Counted from the stretch's first letter, positions 37,246 to 46,639 are shown. The stretch: 64,000 nucleotides of DNA from Pirellulales bacterium (GCA_036499395.1 DASYDW010000066.1:43492-107491), one strand, 5' to 3'. Numbers and translations: made by a program. The notes: generated by a model from the letters alone, not told the origin.

Positions 37246-38364
37246 TTAGCCCGCTTCGCGCCGTTCGATCGGCGATGTGGCCGGCTTCCGTCCCCAATGC
37301 GGGCCCGGAATGATTTGCCGCGTGGGAGCGACGTGCGGCCCGACAGGTCCGTCCGGCGTGCCATCCCAGGCGTGCCGCGCCATCTTTGCGAGGATGCGCT
37401 CCGCGACGTCCACGGCATCGCGCCCTGCCTCGCCCGTGACTTGCGGCGCGCGGCCTGTCGTAATGCTCTCGGCGAAATCCTTGAGCTCGGCGGTTATGGC
37501 GTCGCGCGGCTCGATTGTCATTTGTTCGATGGGCAAATGATCAACAAGCAGCCGATCTTTGAGTGCCGTGCGATCAGCAGGCGACATTCGTTCGATGTCG
37601 ACCTCGCGCCGCACGATCGCCTCGCTGGGACGCACGAGCGCCACGGTGCGCGACGTGAAATCAAGGCTCGCCATCGCTCGCGATGACCAGATATCCATCG
37701 TTCGCGCGGGCAGCCGGCTGGCGCGAGATGCGCTCAGCTCGGCAATACAGCCATTCTCGAAGGCTAGCCGCGCGTTGGCGACATCTTCATGCCGTCCGAA
37801 AAGCGACAGGCCCAGCGCCTCGACATTCCGTAACGGCGAACGGACCAAGGACAGCACCAGGTCGATGTCATGAATCATCAGATCCAATACGACGCCGATA
37901 TCTGTCGAGCGAAAGGAGAAGCCCGAACGGCGCACGGCCGTGACGTACTTGGGCGCGGTTAGATGCGGTAGAGCGGCACCAAAGGCCGGATTGAAGCGTT
38001 CCACATGGCCGACTTGCAGCACGACGCCCTGCTCGTGAGAGAGGTCGACCAGTTCACATGCTTCGGGGTACGTGCTGGCCAAGGGCTTTTCGATCAGCAG
38101 ATGCATGCCGCGGGCCATCAACTCGGTCGCCACCTGGTGGTGAAAGCGAGTGGGCGTGGCAATGATCGCCGCGTCGATGCCGTCGGGCAACTCGCGCGGA
38201 TCGCGAAAGCCGGGGGCGTGAAAATCGTTTGTCGCCTGGGACAGATTCTCAGGCACCGGGTCGACAAGCCCGACGAGATGGAACTCGGGCAGGCCCGAGA
38301 TAATTCGAGCGTGGATTCGTCCGAGATGTCCGACGCCGACCACGGCCACATTGACCGGTTTCAA
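37246..38364 (-). CDS. Gfo/Idh/MocA oxidoreductase coupled to lpxA (GnnA-like)
   Basis: A 372-residue cytoplasmic dehydrogenase. The nucleotide loop is VGVGHLG at 9-15 and the EKP motif at 92-94. GHVERFNPAF is typical of the UDP-GlcNAc/UDP-N-acetylglucosamine-type members. Its ATG overlaps the lpxA stop as ATGA (38361-38364), so expression is coupled to lipid A synthesis. GnnA of some bacteria oxidises UDP-GlcNAc at C3 before transamination by GnnB, giving 3-amino lipid A. The resemblance and position suggest that role, but no GnnB-type transaminase is in the cluster. The last ~25 residues (HVAPTRQIIPG) look disordered. Alternative: another lipid or sugar dehydrogenase. Confidence 0.85.
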   Translation of the reverse strand: MKPVNVAVVGVGHLGRIHARIISGLPEFHLVGLVDPVPENLSQATNDFHAPGFRDPRELPDGIDAAIIATPTRFHHQVATELMARGMHLLIEKPLASTYPEACELVDLSHEQGVVLQVGHVERFNPAFGAALPHLTAPKYVTAVRRSGFSFRSTDIGVVLDLMIHDIDLVLSLVRSPLRNVEALGLSLFGRHEDVANARLAFENGCIAELSASRASRLPARTMDIWSSRAMASLDFTSRTVALVRPSEAIVRREVDIERMSPADRTALKDRLLVDHLPIEQMTIEPRDAITAELKDFAESITTGRAPQVTGEAGRDAVDVAERILAKMARHAWDGTPDGPVGPHVAPTRQIIPGPHWGRKPATSPIERREAG

Positions 38365-39167
38365 GCAGCTCTCCTGCGCTCACGAGCGCGGCCGTGTTTT
38401 CCTTCTTGCTGCTGCTCGACGAAGCTGAGCAGATTCGCGACCTCGGGCGAAACCAGATTGTTGCCGCGAAGGATTTCGCGGGCGTGCTCGAGGCCTACCT
38501 TAGCGCGGAACAACAGTCGATGCGCCTCGGCCAGGCTGTCGATCGATTCCTGCGAGAAGTCCTTGCGTTTGAGCGCGACCACGTTGATGCAGCGCGGCCG
38601 AGTCGGATGGCCGTCGACAAGCATGTAGGGGGGCACGTCGTGCAACACGCGGCTCATGCCGGCAACAAAGCTATACGACCCGATCGTGGCGTAGTGATGA
38701 ACCCCTACGCCACCCGAGATGGAAGCGTAATCATGAACATGCACATGCCCACCCAGCAACGTGGCATTGGCCATGATGATATGGTCGCCCAGGCGGCAAT
38801 CGTGCGCCACGTGCGAGCAGGCCATGAAGAAATTATGGTTGCCGACCGACGTAACGCCACTTTCTTTTTCGGTGGCGCGGTTGATCGTGACCCCCTCGCG
38901 GATGCAGTTCGAGTCGCCGATAACGACTTGCGTATCGCTGCCGCGATAACTGATATCCTGTGGCTCGCCGCCGATGACGACGCCAGGATAGATATGGTTA
39001 TTCTGGCCGATTGTAACGTGCCCCATGATGGTCACGTTATTCTCGAGCCGGGTACCGCGACCGATGCGGACGTGAGGGCCGATCACGCAGAAGGGCCCGA
39101 TTTCTACGTCGATGTCGATTTCCGCGCGTGCATCGATCGCGACGTGTTCCGAAACATAAGTTGCCAT
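38361..39167 (-). CDS. lpxA: Acyl-ACP--UDP-N-acetylglucosamine O-acyltransferase LpxA
   Basis: A 268-residue left-handed beta-helix acyltransferase that performs the first step of lipid A synthesis. Hexapeptide repeats run from residue ~8 to 190, and the catalytic His lies in SHVAHDC (His122). GGEPQDISYRG (66-76) and GLEHAREIL are family-typical, and the C-terminal helical domain is complete. It is cytoplasmic and trimeric in relatives. It is 127 bp downstream of lpxC and overlaps the GnnA-like gene. The tail ends in a basic stretch (HGRARERRR). Confidence 0.94.
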   Translation of the reverse strand: MATYVSEHVAIDARAEIDIDVEIGPFCVIGPHVRIGRGTRLENNVTIMGHVTIGQNNHIYPGVVIGGEPQDISYRGSDTQVVIGDSNCIREGVTINRATEKESGVTSVGNHNFFMACSHVAHDCRLGDHIIMANATLLGGHVHVHDYASISGGVGVHHYATIGSYSFVAGMSRVLHDVPPYMLVDGHPTRPRCINVVALKRKDFSQESIDSLAEAHRLLFRAKVGLEHAREILRGNNLVSPEVANLLSFVEQQQEGKHGRARERRRAA

Positions 39168-39294
39168 GTGCGATCTGCTCCGCGCATCCTGCCGACTTCT
39201 GGCGACGTACCGGTCGCTCAGGTCAGGTGGACGATTCGAAGTAATAATCCCTTACACTTCCGCACTCGTACCGTGACGCTCGTTGGCGTAATCA

Positions 39295-40170
39295 TTACGC
39301 CGAACGACGATGCGCCACCAGCATGTCACCCTCTTGCAACAGCACGCGTACCAATTCGGCATTCAACCGGTGCCCGCTACGATGGGCCACGAAGTGCCCG
39401 ATCAAATCGCAGCCGGCCAAGGCCAAATCGCCAACCAGGTCTAACGCCTTATGGCGTACGCATTCGTCGCGAAAACGCAGTTCGTTGTCGATCGGCCCGT
39501 CGCCGTCGAAGATTAGCAAGTCCTTGGTCGAAGCGCGGCGCCCTAGCCCCTGCGCCACGAGCCAATCAGCCTCGCTCTTGAGCATGAACGTTCGGCTGGG
39601 GGCCAGTTCGCGACAAAACGAATCGGGAGTAATGGGCATCGTCAGCGTTTGGCGTCCGATGGCATTCCCCGAACCGTAGTCAATGCGGAACTTAATCGAC
39701 ATGCCTGGCCCGGCCGACGGCCTAGCCTCGATCCAACTGTCGATATCGCCCAGCCGCGTCACCTCGCGTACGACTAGCGCCGTACGCAATGCATTTTGTG
39801 TCACCGCGCCCGCTGCCGAAAGTGCCTCGACGAAGGGCTGGCTCGAGCCGTCGCAGCCCGGCATCTCGACCGTGTTGACCCACACTTCGCAGTTGTCGAT
39901 TCGTAATCCGGCCAAGGCGGCCATGATGTGCTCGACCATCTCGACGCTCGCCGTGCCGGCGCGAAGCGTCGTGCGACGAGGAGTCTCGACGCGCTGAGCG
40001 ACGTGGGCCTGGATTCGTTGCGGCTTCGGCAGGTCGTGGCGGACGAACACCACTCCGGTGTCAGGAGCGGCCGGGCGGAATTCGACCCGAACGTCCTTGC
40101 CGCTCCAATAACCGAAGCCTTCAACCGTCGCGTTTTTTTCGATCGTACGTTGCTGTCGTTGGATGTACAT
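39295..40170 (-). CDS. lpxC: UDP-3-O-acyl-N-acetylglucosamine deacetylase LpxC
   Basis: A 291-residue zinc deacetylase of the second lipid A step. Zinc ligands are His81 (in VEHIMAAL), His240 and Asp244 (RHKALDLVGD); the general acid/base pair includes His267 in GHRLN. The length matches stand-alone LpxC and there is no FabZ fusion. TVEGFGYWSGKDVRV at the start is the first domain. It is cytoplasmic. It lies 78 bp after ompH and 127 bp before lpxA on the same strand, forming an envelope operon. Confidence 0.94.
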   Translation of the reverse strand: MYIQRQQRTIEKNATVEGFGYWSGKDVRVEFRPAAPDTGVVFVRHDLPKPQRIQAHVAQRVETPRRTTLRAGTASVEMVEHIMAALAGLRIDNCEVWVNTVEMPGCDGSSQPFVEALSAAGAVTQNALRTALVVREVTRLGDIDSWIEARPSAGPGMSIKFRIDYGSGNAIGRQTLTMPITPDSFCRELAPSRTFMLKSEADWLVAQGLGRRASTKDLLIFDGDGPIDNELRFRDECVRHKALDLVGDLALAGCDLIGHFVAHRSGHRLNAELVRVLLQEGDMLVAHRRSA

Positions 40171-40248
40171 CAGCCTGCCAAGCGAACGGGAACCAGAAGT
40201 AAACCGATACCGAGATGATGCATTACGCGCCCCTTTCGGGCGTGGTGC

Positions 40249-41001
40249 TTATTGACGGCGTGGCTGCACGCCTGGCCGCTGTGCTGCCGGATTCGCACCC
40301 GCGGCGCCGCGCGGCTGCTGACCCTTCATCCGATCGAGAATGATCGGCGTGATGTCAACGGCCGGGCTGTAATACAGCACCATTTTCTGCATTTCACGCA
40401 TGATCTCTTCCGGATTGTCCTTGTTCGCTTCGTCGCCGTTGAATTTCAGGACCAGCGTAATGCGATTGGCTTCGGCGTAATAACGAACCTCAGCGAGGAT
40501 CGCCTGATAGACCTCGTAGTAGATCTTGGCCTCGGCCTCTTGGAATTTCTTCTTGGTGATATTCACGTCCACGCTCAGGCTGGCCTGGCGCTTGGTGATT
40601 TCTTCTTCGAGCTTCTTGAAGTCGGGGCTGCCACGATTTAGATCGTCGAGCTGAACCATCAGCTTTTGAATCGAGTCGCGACTGGCCTTGAGTGCGTTTT
40701 CGGCGGCTTCGGCCTCATGGCGAAGCTCTTCCAGGCGGTGATTGAATCCGCCGTGATTCTTCAAAACATAGGGCAGGTCGATCAGGGCCACGCCACCCGT
40801 CGGTCCGCCGGCAGCTTGACCAGCGGCATGATGTGCGGGCGCGCCTCCCGGAGCTCCCGCCGGTGCGCCGGCCGGCTGCGATGGACGCAAGGGCTGCTGC
40901 GAGGGCGCCTGTGGCGGTTGTTGCTGGCCAACAGCCACGGTGGCGATGGTCAGCGCCGTGAAGAGAGCCGCGAACGAACCTCGGCAAAGTGAGTCAGCCA
41001 C
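40249..41001 (-). CDS. OmpH/Skp family periplasmic chaperone
   Basis: A 250-residue exported protein of the OmpH/Skp family, which escorts outer-membrane proteins. After a signal peptide ending near AVGQ comes a Pro/Gln/Gly/Ala-rich spacer (PPQAPSQQPLRP and APAGAPGGAP), longer than in Skp. The OmpH domain then starts at GVALIDLPYVLKNH, with a long helical coiled-coil (EAEAAENALKASRDS to FKKLEEEITKRQ) and a return segment ending with the conserved IVLYYSPAVDIT-like strand. The GTG at 41001 is chosen as start because AAGGAG lies eight bases upstream. It heads the operon with lpxC and lpxA. The tail is Gln/Pro/Arg-rich. Confidence 0.88.
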   Translation of the reverse strand: MADSLCRGSFAALFTALTIATVAVGQQQPPQAPSQQPLRPSQPAGAPAGAPGGAPAHHAAGQAAGGPTGGVALIDLPYVLKNHGGFNHRLEELRHEAEAAENALKASRDSIQKLMVQLDDLNRGSPDFKKLEEEITKRQASLSVDVNITKKKFQEAEAKIYYEVYQAILAEVRYYAEANRITLVLKFNGDEANKDNPEEIMREMQKMVLYYSPAVDITPIILDRMKGQQPRGAAGANPAAQRPGVQPRRQ

Positions 41002-41322
41002 TTTCAGCACTCCTTGCTTTTCGGCGGATTTTTTCGGGCCGGGTGTCATCCTGACGATTGTTCCGGCCGCGGAGCCCATGACGGGGTTAGATGGGGGTCA
41101 TCGGCGAGGCGGTATTGTGCCGACAAGCGCCGAACGGGTAAAGGCCAGAAAATTACCCCGTCAAGGGCGGCGTTAACCTGGCATTCCGAGTGGCTTTAGC
41201 GACGGCACAACGACCGCCACCGGCGATGTGCCGGCCAGGAAATCTGCCGAGAAAACGCGGGCATTTTTCGAGAGTTGATCGTCGATCGAGACACGTCTGC
41301 GATCGCCGAGTGACGGAGGATT
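41002..41322. other. 321-base intergenic region upstream of ompH
   Basis: Lies between the ompH start (41001) and the 3' end of the KAP-like gene (41323) on the same strand. It should hold the promoter of the envelope operon. No RNA gene or repeat was recognised. Confidence 0.4.
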
Positions 41323-42816
41323 TCAACCCGCCCCCATGCCACGGTCGAAAGCGTCTTGATCGCGCTGATAGAGAGCTAGCTGTGACTCGAACGTCTCGCC
41401 CGAGATTTTCCATGCGGGCTTGTCATCAGTATGGGCGTTCGAATGCGCCACAAACGCGCGATATAGGAATTTGAACAAGTGCCGTGGCACGCGCAGAGTG
41501 CGCAGCGCCGTGATCAGTCGGCGATCATCGACCGTTTCGTCGAACAAATCGCGCAGCGTCGGCGTACGTCCGTTGATGGCGCAGGCCTTGAGCCGGGAAT
41601 TGGCCACGTCGTATAGCGCCTCACCCGACCATTCCAGCGACGGAACCAGGTTTTGCTTGTCGAGGCGTGCGCGCTGATAGAAATCACGCTCCTCGCGATC
41701 GATAAAGTACGACAGCTCGATCGGCAACAACAACTTGAAGCCCAAGCCCGGATGCTTGAGGAACTTGTTATCCAGCATCGGCCATAACAGGCCGCGCATG
41801 CGTTCGGCCGAACCATTGATGAAGTGGGGTTCGTCAACCCGATCGACCAGAACCACGATGCCGGTGAATCCTAAGCCGGTGAGCACACCCTGAAATTTCA
41901 CGAGCAGCTCGAACCGATCATCGGTACGTTCGCGCTCGGGCAGCGGTTGGCCCGCCAGTTGATCGTTGCTGAAGTTCATCAACACATGCCGCAACGGGTT
42001 GACGTCGCGCTTGATGACACGCAATTGACGCGACACGCGCCGAGCCCGCCAAAACCAACGCAAGCAGCGCGCCACCCAGGGAACCCACAACGCCGCGATC
42101 AAGGCGTAGGGCCAGGGCGTTTCGAACCAATGGGCGCGATCCAAGCCGATCAGTGCGCCAATAACGGCCAGCGTACCGAAAAAGCCGAGCGCGCCCGGCC
42201 ATTTGGCCCGCCAGTTATGAAAGCGCAGCTTGCGGCGCAATCGATGCCAGCGGCGCCGTGGCGCCTCGGCGGTGGATTGATCATAGCAAGCGGCTAATAG
42301 CAACAAATCGCGTGCCTGGTGCCGGTCCAATTTGCGAACTTCGACCGAGCCGACATCGACGGCGGGAGCCCTCTTTTGCGCTTGCGCACCCAGGACACGA
42401 TCCACGAGCGTTGTCACGCCCAGCGACAGGATCGCGTCCATGTGGTCCCACAGTTTCCATTGCGCCAGCACCTGTTCGCCGCGCCGGCCGCGGGGGCCAG
42501 TGTGTTCGACAAATCGATCGAGAAACGGATTGAAGTCGTCGTACTCAATGACGAACAAACGCTGCTGCGGATGCTGGCGATTGTACTCGGTCAGGTGTCG
42601 TACGATCTGCAGTCGTAGCGCCGTCTTGCCCGACCCCTTCTCGCCGAACACGATCGATGTCGAGGGCTCGGCGGGATCGCCGTAGACTTTGTCCCAGCTC
42701 GGATGGTAGGTGCTGAGAATGCAATGGTCTTTGAAGACCGGATCGGTCTGCGCATCCTCTTCGCTGAAAGGGTTGACGCCAATCCCATGGTGATCGAGAA
42801 ACTGCTGAATCTTCAT
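41323..42816 (-). CDS. KAP-like P-loop NTPase with an inserted pair of membrane helices
   Basis: A 497-residue protein. The Walker A motif GEKGSGKT is at 58-65 and the Walker B-like strand with acidic residues is VVLVDRVDEP at 321-330. Between them lies a basic segment and two predicted membrane helices (about 207-225 and 234-252), a layout that resembles KAP-family NTPases, in which membrane segments interrupt the P-loop domain. The first ~45 residues (GVNPFSEEDAQTDP) and the C-terminal helical half are otherwise unrecognised. A membrane-anchored signalling or scaffold ATPase is plausible. It is 71 bp after the gene at 42888-43469. Confidence 0.65.
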   Translation of the reverse strand: MKIQQFLDHHGIGVNPFSEEDAQTDPVFKDHCILSTYHPSWDKVYGDPAEPSTSIVFGEKGSGKTALRLQIVRHLTEYNRQHPQQRLFVIEYDDFNPFLDRFVEHTGPRGRRGEQVLAQWKLWDHMDAILSLGVTTLVDRVLGAQAQKRAPAVDVGSVEVRKLDRHQARDLLLLAACYDQSTAEAPRRRWHRLRRKLRFHNWRAKWPGALGFFGTLAVIGALIGLDRAHWFETPWPYALIAALWVPWVARCLRWFWRARRVSRQLRVIKRDVNPLRHVLMNFSNDQLAGQPLPERERTDDRFELLVKFQGVLTGLGFTGIVVLVDRVDEPHFINGSAERMRGLLWPMLDNKFLKHPGLGFKLLLPIELSYFIDREERDFYQRARLDKQNLVPSLEWSGEALYDVANSRLKACAINGRTPTLRDLFDETVDDRRLITALRTLRVPRHLFKFLYRAFVAHSNAHTDDKPAWKISGETFESQLALYQRDQDAFDRGMGAG

Positions 42817-42887
42817 CGCTGAACCGGCAGGTCGCCGGAGTTGGGTAGAGAACGAAAAGCTGACACTCGACGCGCCGTTCGGCCCAC

Positions 42888-43469
42888 TTATTTTTGCCGG
42901 ATGCTGTCGAGCATCTTCCGGAACGCCTCGGCGTTCGCCGTCACGGTCCGCTCAGGACCGTAGAACTTGATGAAGTGATTTCCGTTCTGCTTTGTCTCAA
43001 TGATGGCGCCCAGCATGCGGTAATTGGGACGCTCGACTCCCGGTGCCATGGGGGCCGGCCGGTCCGTATACGTGCCTGAAAGATCGACGATCGTTACGGA
43101 TTGCCCACCGATTTCTTTCTTCTCGACTTTAGCTCGCTCTTTCGTGTTTGAACCGTCGGGCTGTGAGAACTGCTGATACCAGCGGTCGATATTGGCCGCC
43201 ACACCGCCACCCGCCCCCATCACAGTTACGCGGCCATCCTGGTCGTCCCCTTCGGCCTTCGGAACGGCGAACTCGTGTTCGACGATGCGTGTCCGCGGTT
43301 CGCGGCTAACCCACGTTTCCGGTGAGTTCAATTGAAACGCGCCGCCGATCGTGAAGGTCTTTGGCGCGGCATCCTCCGCACGACAGCATTGAGTACCGAG
43401 CGTACCGGAAACCAACGAGCCGGCGGTGAGTAACACGCCGAGCAGCCCGGCACTGGGGGAATATTTCAT
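42888..43469 (-). CDS. Exported protein of unknown function
   Basis: A 193-residue protein with a signal peptide (residues 1-~31, ending near CRAED) and an otherwise compact beta-rich domain, with APKTFTIGGAFQLNSPETWV at its start and TVIDLSG-like strands in the middle. No enzyme motif or anchor is visible. The protein resembles conserved planctomycete proteins of unknown function and is likely periplasmic. It is followed by the KAP-like gene. Confidence 0.65.
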   Translation of the reverse strand: MKYSPSAGLLGVLLTAGSLVSGTLGTQCCRAEDAAPKTFTIGGAFQLNSPETWVSREPRTRIVEHEFAVPKAEGDDQDGRVTVMGAGGGVAANIDRWYQQFSQPDGSNTKERAKVEKKEIGGQSVTIVDLSGTYTDRPAPMAPGVERPNYRMLGAIIETKQNGNHFIKFYGPERTVTANAEAFRKMLDSIRQK

Positions 43470-43691
43470 GGTTGTCGATTCCTTGCTTCATCACATCCGT
43501 TTGAGCAAATTCCAAGACAGAACGCTGCCGAATTGTAGCCTACTCGGGGTGCTCGGCCAATGAACCGCGATCCCCTGCGCATGCGGTTCTCGCGAATGTA
43601 ATGCAAAAACTGGCACCCCGGGGTAAATCCCCTTGGCACGATTGACCGCCTGAGTGTCAGCCTGGTCGCGTGGCAATCGGCGGCGCGGCAC

Positions 43692-44525
43692 CTACTGATT
43701 CAACAGGACGTAGATAAACAGCGGCAGCAAGATAACGATCAGCGTCACCAGCAGTCCGATGATCAGGCTCTGCTGTTGACGCATTCGCTTGCCGCTCGGA
43801 GCACGTTTTGGTCCATACTTTGTGCTGCGCTGCGGCGTGCTGGTCACCGGATCATCGATGCTCAGCTCGACCGCTGGTCCCATCGCTGTGTTAACATCGC
43901 TATCTGTCGTTGCCACGACGTGCGGTCTTACGGCCGGTGTCGTTGGCACGCTGGGCACGGCGGGAGCGGCTTGTGCCAGTTGCGGGAAAACCGAGGCCGC
44001 GGGGCGCCATTGCGGCCAACCTTCGCGCCATACGAGCGCGTCCGCCGCTACGCGTCCCTCTTCGACCCACGAGCGTATGAGATCCCCCTGCGCCGGCCCA
44101 TACTTCGTCATCGAGCCGGGCGGCAACACGTACCATTGCGAAAGGCCCGCGTCGCCCGACGAGTCACCGGGCGCCGGACCAGTCGCGCCCATCGGTTGCT
44201 GTGGCGATGCTACGTTCGGCGGCATGTACGCTGGTGCAGCGTTTGTGATCGCATTCGGCATCGCTTCGCGTGATCCGGCCATCCCCGCTGTCGCGTGAGG
44301 GCTATTGAAGCTTCCCGGTCCCATTTCGCGTGTGGCCTGATCGTCGATTACGTTACGCAATTCCACCGCGACAGGGCCGCCTTCGTCAGGGCCGGCTTGG
44401 ATGGTCGAGCCGTGCGGAATTTCGATCTTCCCCTGGCAATGCGGACAGATGCCACGCTTGCCGGCCAGGAAATCCTTGACATGCAGGATATGCCCGCAAT
44501 GAACGCATTCGAATCTGATTCCCAT
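43692..44525 (-). CDS. Zinc-ribbon and GYF-domain protein with C-terminal membrane anchor
   Basis: A 277-residue protein. Residues 1-37 form a zinc ribbon with CX2C pairs at Cys7/Cys10 and Cys27/Cys30. A Pro/Ala-rich linker leads to a GYF_2 (DUF4339) domain near 130-185 (QWYVLPPGSMTKYGP, LVWREGWPQWRP). A single C-terminal helix (SLIIGLLVTLIVILLPLFIYVLL) anchors it in the membrane. Domains of this type bind proline-rich or other proteins. The ATG at 44525 was chosen because upstream codons run into the mtaB gene, which stops at 44563. The function is unknown. Confidence 0.75.
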   Translation of the reverse strand: MGIRFECVHCGHILHVKDFLAGKRGICPHCQGKIEIPHGSTIQAGPDEGGPVAVELRNVIDDQATREMGPGSFNSPHATAGMAGSREAMPNAITNAAPAYMPPNVASPQQPMGATGPAPGDSSGDAGLSQWYVLPPGSMTKYGPAQGDLIRSWVEEGRVAADALVWREGWPQWRPAASVFPQLAQAAPAVPSVPTTPAVRPHVVATTDSDVNTAMGPAVELSIDDPVTSTPQRSTKYGPKRAPSGKRMRQQQSLIIGLLVTLIVILLPLFIYVLLNQ

Positions 44526-44562
44526 GCTCGTCGCCCGGCGCGGCAGGCCCGGCCTCGGTCCT

Positions 44563-45852
44563 TTAGGTCCTGCCTGGACGGTGATCATGAGTGCGAATGC
44601 AGCCATCGACGACGTCCCCTGCAATCACGGTGACGAAGTCGCGAACGCGCGTCCCTTCGATGGGCACTTCAACGGGGGCATACCGGCACGAGGTGCCCAG
44701 CCGGAATCCGGGGCGCGCCGCGGCACGCGGTTCGACCAGCACCTGCAGACTTCGCCCGCGCAGGCTGTGATAGTAGCGGTCGCGCAAACGATCGGCATGC
44801 ACCGACAGCTCATTGGCACGCGCCGCTTTGACAGCCGGCGCGACCTGATCTGACATTTCGGCGGCTGGCGTCGTACGACGAGCGCTGAACGGAAAGATGT
44901 GGATTTTCGAACAGCCGATTTCTTCCAATACAGAGCACGTATCAGCGAAGTCCGCATCCGTTTCGCCCGGAAAACCAACGATCACATCGGTCGTCAAAGC
45001 CGGCTGTGCGAGTGATTCTCGCACCAACAGACAACGATCCACCAATCGTCGGGCTCCCCAACGACGGTGCATACGGCGCAGAATCCGGTCCGATCCACTC
45101 TGCATGGATACGTGCAGGTGCGGACAAATTCGGTCGGGATGGTCCGCCATGACGCGGATCAACTCGCGCGTGATTTCTGTAGCCTCGATGCTGGATAGCC
45201 GCACGCGAAAGTCACCCGGTAGGCGTATGATGCGTTCGAGCAAATGCGACAGTCGCAACCACTGGTCTTTCGGCCGGCCGCGATTGTGCTCGATGCCGTA
45301 ATGCCCCAGGTGAATGCCGGTCAGTACGACCTCGCGATAGCCGTTACCGATCAGTCGCTCGATCTCGGCGACGATCTGCTCCGGTGGACGGCTGGCCAAT
45401 TCCGGTCGCACTTTGGGAATGATGCAAAACGTACAGTTCAGCAGGCAGCCGTCTTGCACTTTCACATAGGCGCGCTGCCGGCCATCGAGCCCCGATATTC
45501 CGGTTGGCACGTCGACAATGCCGAAGCGACCCAATAGGTCGGGCAATTCGCGCTTATCGGTTAAAACTTCGCTGACGGCGGGTAGCGAGGCAACTTCCTC
45601 CGGAGCGCGAGTTGCATAGCAGCCCATCACGACGATGCGCGTGCCGGGGTTACGACGGGCGAGCTGCCGGATGATTTGCCTGCTCTTGGCGTCTCCTTCG
45701 GCAGTGACCGTGCAGGTGTTGACGATGCACAGGTCGGCCGGCTCGTCGCCGTTCGCTTCGCGGTAGCCGATCCCTTGCAACCCCTCGCGCACGTACTGCG
45801 TTTCGTACTGATTGACTTTACAGCCGAGCGTCGCGGTTCGCAGCGTGGGCAT
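44563..45852 (-). CDS. mtaB: tRNA (N6-threonylcarbamoyladenosine-C2)-methylthiotransferase MtaB
   Basis: A 429-residue radical SAM methylthiotransferase that converts t6A37 of tRNA to ms2t6A. The N-terminal UPF0004 domain has the auxiliary cluster cysteines Cys11 (LGCKVN), Cys47 (NTCTVT) and Cys78 (MGCYA); the radical SAM cysteines are Cys136, Cys140 and Cys143 (GCLLNCTFC). VSMQSGSDRILRRM and the TRAM domain at the C-terminus are present. MtaB rather than MiaB is inferred from the GCKVNQYE start and the SMQSGSD pattern. It is cytoplasmic. Confidence 0.93.
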   Translation of the reverse strand: MPTLRTATLGCKVNQYETQYVREGLQGIGYREANGDEPADLCIVNTCTVTAEGDAKSRQIIRQLARRNPGTRIVVMGCYATRAPEEVASLPAVSEVLTDKRELPDLLGRFGIVDVPTGISGLDGRQRAYVKVQDGCLLNCTFCIIPKVRPELASRPPEQIVAEIERLIGNGYREVVLTGIHLGHYGIEHNRGRPKDQWLRLSHLLERIIRLPGDFRVRLSSIEATEITRELIRVMADHPDRICPHLHVSMQSGSDRILRRMHRRWGARRLVDRCLLVRESLAQPALTTDVIVGFPGETDADFADTCSVLEEIGCSKIHIFPFSARRTTPAAEMSDQVAPAVKAARANELSVHADRLRDRYYHSLRGRSLQVLVEPRAAARPGFRLGTSCRYAPVEVPIEGTRVRDFVTVIAGDVVDGCIRTHDHRPGRT

Positions 45853-45967
45853 TTCGCTCTATGGCAAGTCGAGGTAGAGGGAAGGGAATTCAGTTCTATC
45901 AGACCGTCGGGTGACGGAGGTTCTTTATCGCAAGTCACGGCCGCGCGAACAATGCGCTGGCCGCGCG

Positions 45968-46324
45968 TCATTCTTCTTCGATAGGCTCGATCGAAGCCGA
46001 CATCGACCCCTGACAATTCGCGATCAGGTCGTCTTTACCATAAGCGTGAATTTGGTCGCGCTTCAATTCCGCGTGCTCGCGCGTGGTCGTGAGCACCACG
46101 GCCCGCCCGGCGGTATCGACCTCGGTAGCCAACTGGTAACCCATTTCCAGTTTGTGTCCGAAAAGCTCCTGCAACATGACCATCACGTAGGGATACGAAT
46201 GATCATCGTCGTTCCATAGAATCACGTTATAGCGGGGCTGGCGTTTCGGCTTTTTGTCCTGCCGCGCTTTGCGCTCTTCGACGATTTCAGCGATCGGCTC
46301 TTCGACAGCGGCTTGGCTCGACAC
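45968..46324 (-). CDS. clpS: ATP-dependent Clp protease adaptor ClpS
   Basis: A 118-residue adaptor that delivers N-degron substrates to ClpAP/ClpCP. The core domain is complete: YNVILWNDDDHSYPYVMVML and TEVDTAGRAVVLTT, followed by the helical turns to the C-terminus. The start is a GTG at 46324 with GGGAGA six bases upstream; upstream codons are not protein-like. It lies 115 bp after mtaB's start on the same strand and diverges from the M20 peptidase. Confidence 0.9.
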   Translation of the reverse strand: MSSQAAVEEPIAEIVEERKARQDKKPKRQPRYNVILWNDDDHSYPYVMVMLQELFGHKLEMGYQLATEVDTAGRAVVLTTTREHAELKRDQIHAYGKDDLIANCQGSMSASIEPIEEE

Positions 46325-46639
46325 GACAGATCTCCCGTGACGGGTGGCTCGGCCTCCCGGCCTTGCTTGGCGGTCGCACGTCCGGCGACCTTCGTAATTC
46401 TGACACGGCAAAGCGGCGGTGCAACCGATTTTTGCGGCGCCGGCCGCGCTGTCCGCCGTAGCGGAATCACTGTAGACCATTATATTGGACGCCTGACTGC
46501 CGCGGAAACCCTGCGACCTTGAGGGGGCTGCTGACTGCAGATGCCTCGTCACCAACGATTCAGGGTGCCAACACCACGCATTTTCGTGTTCCGCGACCCA
46601 CCTTCATGTGACAAATCATCAATCGCCCCTGGACATAAA
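46325..46639. other. 315-base divergent intergenic region
   Basis: Separates clpS (minus) from the M20 peptidase gene (plus) and should carry both promoters. Apparent in-frame extensions of both genes into this region have no family sequence. No RNA gene was recognised. Confidence 0.4.

Noticed and set aside
36369..37418. 349-codon minus-strand frame opposite the Tat-exported oxidoreductase
   Set aside because: Shadow of a strongly supported gene; no motif.
38394..39581. 395-codon plus-strand frame opposite lpxA
   Set aside because: lpxA with its catalytic His and hexapeptide repeats is on the minus strand; this frame is antisense.
40226..40243. CGCCC/GGGCG hairpin between ompH and lpxC as terminator
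   Set aside because: Only five base pairs and no T-run; it lies inside an operon.
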